This document shows, piece after piece, positions 6,668-10,206 of a stretch of 10,206 bases of DNA. Both the position numbers and the translations under genes were made by a program. The stretch lies in contig CATPCK010000961.1 in assembly GCA_955652655.1 (NCBI GenBank), positions 1 through 10,206 on the forward strand. Direction: 5' to 3'. This stretch comes from an uncultured Ktedonobacteraceae bacterium. Its GTDB lineage: Bacteria > Chloroflexota > Ktedonobacteria > Ktedonobacterales > Ktedonobacteraceae. The notes under the pieces were generated by a model. The model was not told where the DNA came from, ran no database searches, and saw only the letters and a program-made list of their open reading frames with translations. How positions within the stretch are numbered: the first letter of the stretch is position 1; every line of letters begins with the position of its first letter.

Positions 6668-7810
6668 CTACTTCAATAAATCGCGCGCAATAACCAACCG
6701 CTGAATCTGATTCGTTCCCTCATAAATCTGCGTAATCTTCGCGTCACGCATCATCCTCTCGGCAGGGTACTCCTTCATATAACCGTAACCGCCCAGAATC
6801 TGGATAGCATCATTGGTCACCTCCATCGCCCGGTCCGAAGCATACATCTTCGCCATTGCCGAGTAGCGCCCAAAATGCTCCTCGCCGCGATCAACCATCT
6901 CGGCGGCATTATAGACCAGCAACCGCGACGCCTCAACCTTCGTCGCCATATCCGCCAGCATAAATTGAATCCCCTGGTTCTCAGCAATAGGCTTGTCAAA
7001 CTGCACGCGCTGTTTAGCATACGCTACCGCCAGGTCAAGCGCCCCCTGCGCAATACCCAGCGCCTGCGCGCCAATCCCAATGCGCGTCTGATCCAGCGTC
7101 GACAACGCGATCTTAAAGCCTTCACCTTCTCGCCCCAACAAATTCTCAGTGGGCACTTCACAGTCCGTGAAAATCAATTCGGCAGTTTGCGAACCCTTGA
7201 TACCCATTTTTTCCTCGATCCGTCCCACGGCAAACCCGGGAAAATCCCTCTCCACAATAAAAGCGCTGATCCCACGTGTGCCAACCTGCGGGTCCGTAAT
7301 AGCAAAAATCGAGTTGACCTGCGCCAGACCGCCATTTGTAATAAAGCGTTTCGAGCCGTTAAGAATATACGTATCTCCCTTGCGCACAGCCCTTGTCTGC
7401 ATCGCTGCTGCATCGGATCCCGAACCGGCCTCCGTCAAACCAAAAGCAGCCGTCCACTCCCCGCTCGCCAGGCGGGGAATATACTTGCGCTTCTGCTGCT
7501 CGTTCCCCGCTAACAAAATAGGCATCGCGCCAAGTTGCTGCACCGCCAGGATTAAAGACGTCGTAGCACAATGGCGCGAGAGTTCCTCGATCGCCATCAC
7601 CACTGCCAGTTCGCTGGCCCCAATTCCGCCATACTCCGTTGGAAAAGGCATCGCCAGGATATCCTGTTGCGCCAATAACTCCTTCAAATCCCAGGGAAAC
7701 TCGCCCGTATGATCAATCTCAGCCGCACGTGGTGCCACCCGTTCCAGCGCCAGCTCGCGAATCGCCTCAATCAATGCCTTCTCGTCTTCAGTTATATGGG
7801 CTATAGCCAT
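6668..7810 (-). CDS. Acyl-CoA dehydrogenase
   Basis: FAD flavoenzyme that introduces the alpha-beta double bond in acyl-CoA thioesters and hands electrons to ETF. Its 380 residues match the short/medium/branched-chain family. The ribosome site AAGGAG (7819-7824) is 8 nt before the ATG. The order of parts is standard: an N-terminal helical domain (1-115, with PTEYGGIG at 57-64), the beta domain with the first signature GLTEAGSGSDAAA (124-136) and FITNG (156-160), then the C-terminal helical domain with R269-F271 (QRVQF) and the second signature QILGGYGYMKEYPAERMMRD (337-356). E364 in IYEGTNQIQR is at the place of the catalytic base in short-chain and related dehydrogenases. Substrate length cannot be assigned by eye. 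It lies near the etfBA-etfD-like operon on the opposite strand and is the likely electron source for it. No clear terminator was found between its stop and 6510. Confidence 0.96.
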   Translation of the reverse strand: MAIAHITEDEKALIEAIRELALERVAPRAAEIDHTGEFPWDLKELLAQQDILAMPFPTEYGGIGASELAVVMAIEELSRHCATTSLILAVQQLGAMPILLAGNEQQKRKYIPRLASGEWTAAFGLTEAGSGSDAAAMQTRAVRKGDTYILNGSKRFITNGGLAQVNSIFAITDPQVGTRGISAFIVERDFPGFAVGRIEEKMGIKGSQTAELIFTDCEVPTENLLGREGEGFKIALSTLDQTRIGIGAQALGIAQGALDLAVAYAKQRVQFDKPIAENQGIQFMLADMATKVEASRLLVYNAAEMVDRGEEHFGRYSAMAKMYASDRAMEVTNDAIQILGGYGYMKEYPAERMMRDAKITQIYEGTNQIQRLVIARDLLK

Positions 7811-7865
7811 GGAAAATGCTCCTTCGTCATCCTCACCAATGAGAAATACAAACAGCCTACAGTGG

Positions 7866-7893
7866 AGTATATCACACGCAAACCCCTCTCCAA
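7866..7893 (-). promoter_or_regulatory. Possible extended -10 promoter for the acyl-CoA dehydrogenase
   Basis: Minus-strand TATACT (7866-7871) is preceded by TGA, making an extended -10 (TGnTATACT). A weak -35, TTGGAG (7888-7893), lies 16 nt upstream. Transcription would begin near 7860, giving a leader of about 50 nt. No FadR- or PsrA-like operator was recognised nearby. Confidence 0.5.
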
Positions 7894-8190
7894 CGCACGT
7901 GGATCGGGCTCTGCCCTCTTTTTCCGAGGAGGTTCAAGCACAAAATTGCATTTCCGCGCCGAAGGCCAGGGCAAACCACTGGTGCTATCGGTGACAGGTG
8001 ATGAGCGGCATGATACAATTACTGACGAACTCTTGATGTAAGCAATTTCTATCAAAACGGCGTGGGGGAAAGGCCAGCTATGGCAGCACCCTCGCCAGTG
8101 GGCGATGACAAAGGACACACGGCTCAGCATATTTGATTGGAATGCCCTGTCAATACCATGCGAGTTGGGCAGAGCAACCACTGTGAGGAC
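7877..8190 (+). pseudogene. Decayed IS5-like (DDE) transposase fragment
   Basis: This non-coding stretch between two divergent genes contains a recognisable piece of an IS5-type transposase. In the frame of position 7925 it reads RGGSSTKLHFRAEGQGKPL, then LSVTGDERHD and DELLM, ending at a stop (8039-8041). These match the family pattern SRGG.STK.H...dg.GkPl....T.G..hD...LM. The preceding RKPLSNARGSGSAL (from about 7877) resembles the HAAGA...AL lead-in. After a frame change, GDDKGHTAQHI (8101-8133) matches the GDKGYs...I segment that holds the second catalytic Asp. Then, back in the first frame, IFDWNALSIP (8129-8158) matches the L...GI...IP piece. The N-terminal part and the final third with the catalytic Glu are absent, and no terminal inverted repeats were found. 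The assignment rests on motif memory only. Confidence 0.6.
7991..8019 (+). promoter_or_regulatory. Possible promoter for the MDMPI-family gene, inside the transposase remnant
   Basis: GTGACA (7991-7996, five of six to the -35 consensus) and TACAAT (8014-8019) are 17 nt apart, and TGA before TACAAT adds an extended -10. Transcription from near 8026 would give a leader of about 170 nt before the ATG at 8195. The site falls within former transposase coding sequence, so it may be fortuitous. Confidence 0.45.
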
Positions 8191-8194
8191 ACCG

Positions 8195-9037
8195 ATGCAA
8201 TACCTCCATCCTGTTAACACAGTAGAGTTATTTCCTGAAGAGCGCCTGGCTCTCTTACAGTTGCTCAATGCTCTTCCTGATGAGCAGTGGGCGAACCCCA
8301 CCGTGTGTCCTGGCTGGTCTGTACATGACGTGGCCTTGCATCTGCTGGGAGACGATATTGGCATTATCTCGGTCAGACGGGACGGTTATAGGGAGCCCCG
8401 TGCTCCGGCGGACCTGGACCTGTCGCAATGGGTTAATATAGTTGCGTTTATCAATCAGCGCAATGAGCAATGGGTCCAAGCCATGCGGCGCACTAGTCCG
8501 CGCTTGCTCTGTGAGTTCTTGCAGATGACCGGCGCGGCCATTGCGCGCCATTTTGCCCAGCTCGATCAGTTTGCACTCGGGGTGCCCGTTCATTGGGCAG
8601 GTCCTGATCCCGCTCCCATCTGGCTTGACACCGCACGTGAATATACCGAGCGCTGGGTGCATCAGCAGCATATCCGTGACGCGGTCGAGCAGCCTGGGCT
8701 GAAAGAACGCCGCTGGTTTGCCCCTGTACTGGAAACCTTCGTGTATGCCTTGCCCCAGGCGCTGCGTCAAGTCAGATCGCCCCTGGGCACAACGGTACAA
8801 CTCGTCGTGACAGGGGACGCGGGCGGTACCTGGTCAGCAGCCCGAACTGATCAAGCCTGGGCACTCTCAACAGAAGCTGCGCGAGAGCCAGATGCCAGGG
8901 TGACGATGGACCAGGAAATTGCCTGGCGTTTGTTCACCAAAGGGCTCACTAGAGATGAAGCCTTACCGCACATCGGGCTAGAGGGCAATAGAGCGTTAAT
9001 CGATAAGGTGCTCAACATGGTGTCAATCATCGCCTGA
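8195..9037 (+). CDS. Maleylpyruvate isomerase family (MDMPI/DinB-like) metal-dependent protein
   Basis: Predicted member of the mycothiol-dependent maleylpyruvate isomerase/DinB-like family, 280 residues. The start at 8195 (MQYLHPVNTVELFPEER) is preceded by GTGAGG (8183-8188) with 6 nt spacing. The frame stays open to an ATG at 8105, but those 30 codons overlap the transposase remnant and have no good ribosome site. The N-terminal four-helix DinB-like domain holds CPGWSVHDVALHLLG (38-52) with H49, and EYTERWVHQQHIRDA (149-163) with E152 and H156. These fit the family's His...Glu-x3-His metal triad. The C-terminal alpha/beta domain has VVTGDAGGTW (204-213) and a W/Arg-rich end (WRLFTKG, 244-250; LEGNRALIDKVL). 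The true substrate is unknown; most relatives probably are thiol transferases or isomerases of other substrates. It is divergent from the acyl-CoA dehydrogenase, with no obvious operon partner. Confidence 0.8.
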   Translation: MQYLHPVNTVELFPEERLALLQLLNALPDEQWANPTVCPGWSVHDVALHLLGDDIGIISVRRDGYREPRAPADLDLSQWVNIVAFINQRNEQWVQAMRRTSPRLLCEFLQMTGAAIARHFAQLDQFALGVPVHWAGPDPAPIWLDTAREYTERWVHQQHIRDAVEQPGLKERRWFAPVLETFVYALPQALRQVRSPLGTTVQLVVTGDAGGTWSAARTDQAWALSTEAAREPDARVTMDQEIAWRLFTKGLTRDEALPHIGLEGNRALIDKVLNMVSIIA

Positions 9038-9235
9038 GGGAGCCCAGGTATTGGGCAACATAGCTGGCTAGTCTCCCCTTTGATCTCCGTGTACGAAAGT
9101 GTCACGCCAACCCTAAGATTTGCGTATCAAGAGTGATAGGGTACGCAATACAAACAAAAGCAGGAGATCTTGTTCGTCCGCCTGGCAAAATATGGATGTT
9201 TACTGAGAATAAAGCTTCTTTGATAAAGAATAGCT
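9038..9235. other. Intergenic region with weak hairpins before the YihY/BrkB gene
   Basis: No gene was seen here. Directly after the MDMPI-family stop, GCCCA/TGGGC (9042-9046 with 9052-9056) forms a small hairpin, partly enclosed by GGGA/TCCC and followed by CCCCTTT; it is a weak terminator candidate at best. GCGTATCA (9122-9129) with TGATA (9134-9138) and TACGC (9142-9146) forms an imperfect palindrome that could be a hairpin or an operator. No convincing -35/-10 pair was found for the gene downstream. Confidence 0.3.
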
Positions 9236-10206
9236 ATGGTAACCAAAACACAAGCGAAGCACGCACACACAAAGCAGAATAACCATAGACCAGTTATACC
9301 AACCATCAAAAAGGACATTAAAACCTTAGGGATGTTCTGGATCAAATTCAATAATGACTGGTCGTGGAACCATGCCGCAGGGCTGGCCTATAATTTAATG
9401 CTGTCAATGTTTCCCCTTGTCATTGCTTTGCTGGCCATCCTCGGGTTTGCTCTGGGTCGACTTGATCCAGCTGCATATAACCAGGTGATTAACCAGATCG
9501 AACAGATCTTTCCGGCCGCCACGTCATCAGAAAGTATCATCAAACCTGCCCTTGAGCATCTCGCCAAAAATTCTGGGTTCCTGGCCATTTTTGCTCTTGT
9601 TTTAGCGATCTTTAACGGCTCACGCCTCTTCCTATTCATTGAAGGGTGCCTGGATATCATTTATCACGTGCGGCCGCGGGGCATTATAGCTCAAAATGTC
9701 GTGGCCATCATCATGCTGTTGCTGTTTATCGTACTCATCCCGCTTGCGATATTTGCCTCGGCCATTCCTGCCTTTATCGTCTCTTTTCTACCACAGGCTC
9801 CCTTGAACCAGATCCCTGTCAAAGCTATCCTCTTGAGTATCAGCGGTATTGTAGGTGGGTTAATCGCCGGGTATATTTTGTTTCAGGCCATCTATATGAT
9901 CGTTCCGAACCAAAAAATCAGTTTCCGGCACAGTTGGCCCGGAGCAGTAGTTGCAGCAGTACTCCTCGAATTATATCTTGCGCTCTTTCCATTGTACGTG
10001 ACATACTTCCTGGGAAGTTTCGCTGGGGCCTTAGGTCTTCTTATCCTCCTGATCTTCTTTTACTATTTTGCCATGATTCTGTTTTTAGGTGCTGAAGTCA
10101 ATGCTTTCTTTGCTGAAGGCGTTCGGAATACGCCATATGATCTGGCCACATTAGTCCATCTCGTGACAAGCCATCTTCCAACCAGCGAAAAGGATGTAGA
10201 GGAACA
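9236..10206 (+). CDS. YihY/virulence factor BrkB family membrane protein (3' end outside window)
   Basis: Integral membrane protein of the YihY/BrkB (formerly RNase BN) family. 323 codons are visible and the frame is open at the right edge, so the C-terminal tail is missing, probably only a short part. The start at 9236 is the first ATG after an in-frame stop (9224), but its ribosome site is poor (AAAGAA). A later ATG at 9332 is in frame but has no better site. A 30-residue basic, His/Lys/Asn-rich N terminus precedes the conserved core: WNHAAGLAYNLMLSMFPL (44-61), then about six helices near 50-73, 112-134, 152-180, 197-222, 235-258 and 264-292. The family hallmark is clear: VPNQKISFRHSWPGAVVAA (223-241) and LFLGAEVNAFFAEG (282-295). 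The role is not firmly known, with proposals of transport or envelope function. The nuclease name given to some members is an old misassignment. Confidence 0.92.
   Translation, partial: MVTKTQAKHAHTKQNNHRPVIPTIKKDIKTLGMFWIKFNNDWSWNHAAGLAYNLMLSMFPLVIALLAILGFALGRLDPAAYNQVINQIEQIFPAATSSESIIKPALEHLAKNSGFLAIFALVLAIFNGSRLFLFIEGCLDIIYHVRPRGIIAQNVVAIIMLLLFIVLIPLAIFASAIPAFIVSFLPQAPLNQIPVKAILLSISGIVGGLIAGYILFQAIYMIVPNQKISFRHSWPGAVVAAVLLELYLALFPLYVTYFLGSFAGALGLLILLIFFYYFAMILFLGAEVNAFFAEGVRNTPYDLATLVHLVTSHLPTSEKDVEE

Noticed and set aside
9170..9223. Possible TTG-initiated 17-codon leader peptide after AGGAGA, upstream of the YihY/BrkB gene
   Set aside because: The spacing of about 2-3 nt between AGGAGA and TTG is too short for initiation and no attenuator structure follows.
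9646..10095. 149-codon plus-strand open frame near the right edge
   Set aside because: It overlaps the YihY/BrkB gene in another frame and reads as Cys/Ser-rich nonsense, while the BrkB frame has conserved hallmarks.
1..10206. CRISPR arrays, tRNA or rRNA genes, phage or toxin-antitoxin modules
   Set aside because: No regularly spaced repeats, cloverleaf-like sequences or rRNA-like stretches were seen on either strand by eye, and no encoded protein suggests such a system.

Overview
The window reads as part of a bacterial chromosome, GC-moderate and loosely packed. The best guess for its source is a Chloroflexota bacterium, probably a Ktedonobacteria-like lineage. That guess rests on the mix of actinobacterial-style and Chloroflexota-style protein families, the long perfect intergenic hairpins and the short palindromes. 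It is inference only, because no search was possible.

Layout. Positions 1-1587 (+) hold the end of a carbohydrate ABC importer operon: the 3' part of a MalF-type permease and a complete MalG-type permease, closed by a strong hairpin at 1618-1663. A near-consensus sigma-70 promoter (1724-1753) then drives a three-gene electron-transfer operon: etfB (1828-2613), etfA (2626-3594) and a 718-residue membrane iron-sulfur protein (3687-5843). The last belongs to the HdrD-like family that includes mycobacterial EtfD and the ETF:(methyl)menaquinone oxidoreductases (EMO). A perfect 25-bp bidirectional hairpin (5847-5900) separates this operon from a convergent gene for a small secreted protein with an allene-oxide-cyclase/dirigent-like barrel (5908-6405, -), which has its own near-consensus promoter. 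Next on the minus strand is an acyl-CoA dehydrogenase (6668-7810).

Upstream of the dehydrogenase, about 7877-8190 carries a decayed IS5-like transposase fragment, broken by a stop and a frame change. It sits between the dehydrogenase and a divergent gene of the maleylpyruvate isomerase/DinB metal-dependent family (8195-9037, +). The window ends inside a YihY/BrkB-family membrane protein gene (9236 to the right edge, +), which is cut off at its C terminus.

How the parts fit. The acyl-CoA dehydrogenase, EtfBA and the EtfD/EMO-type protein form a plausible complete electron path: acyl-CoA to dehydrogenase FAD, to ETF, to the membrane Fe-S/heme protein, to the quinone pool. No radically new system is visible. 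The least ordinary points are a 25-residue His/Asn/Gly/Ser-rich insertion inside the first CCG domain of the EtfD-like protein, the transposase fossil that may supply the neighbouring gene's promoter, the paired palindromes between etfA and the EtfD-like gene, and the secreted barrel protein placed inside a lipid-oxidation locus.
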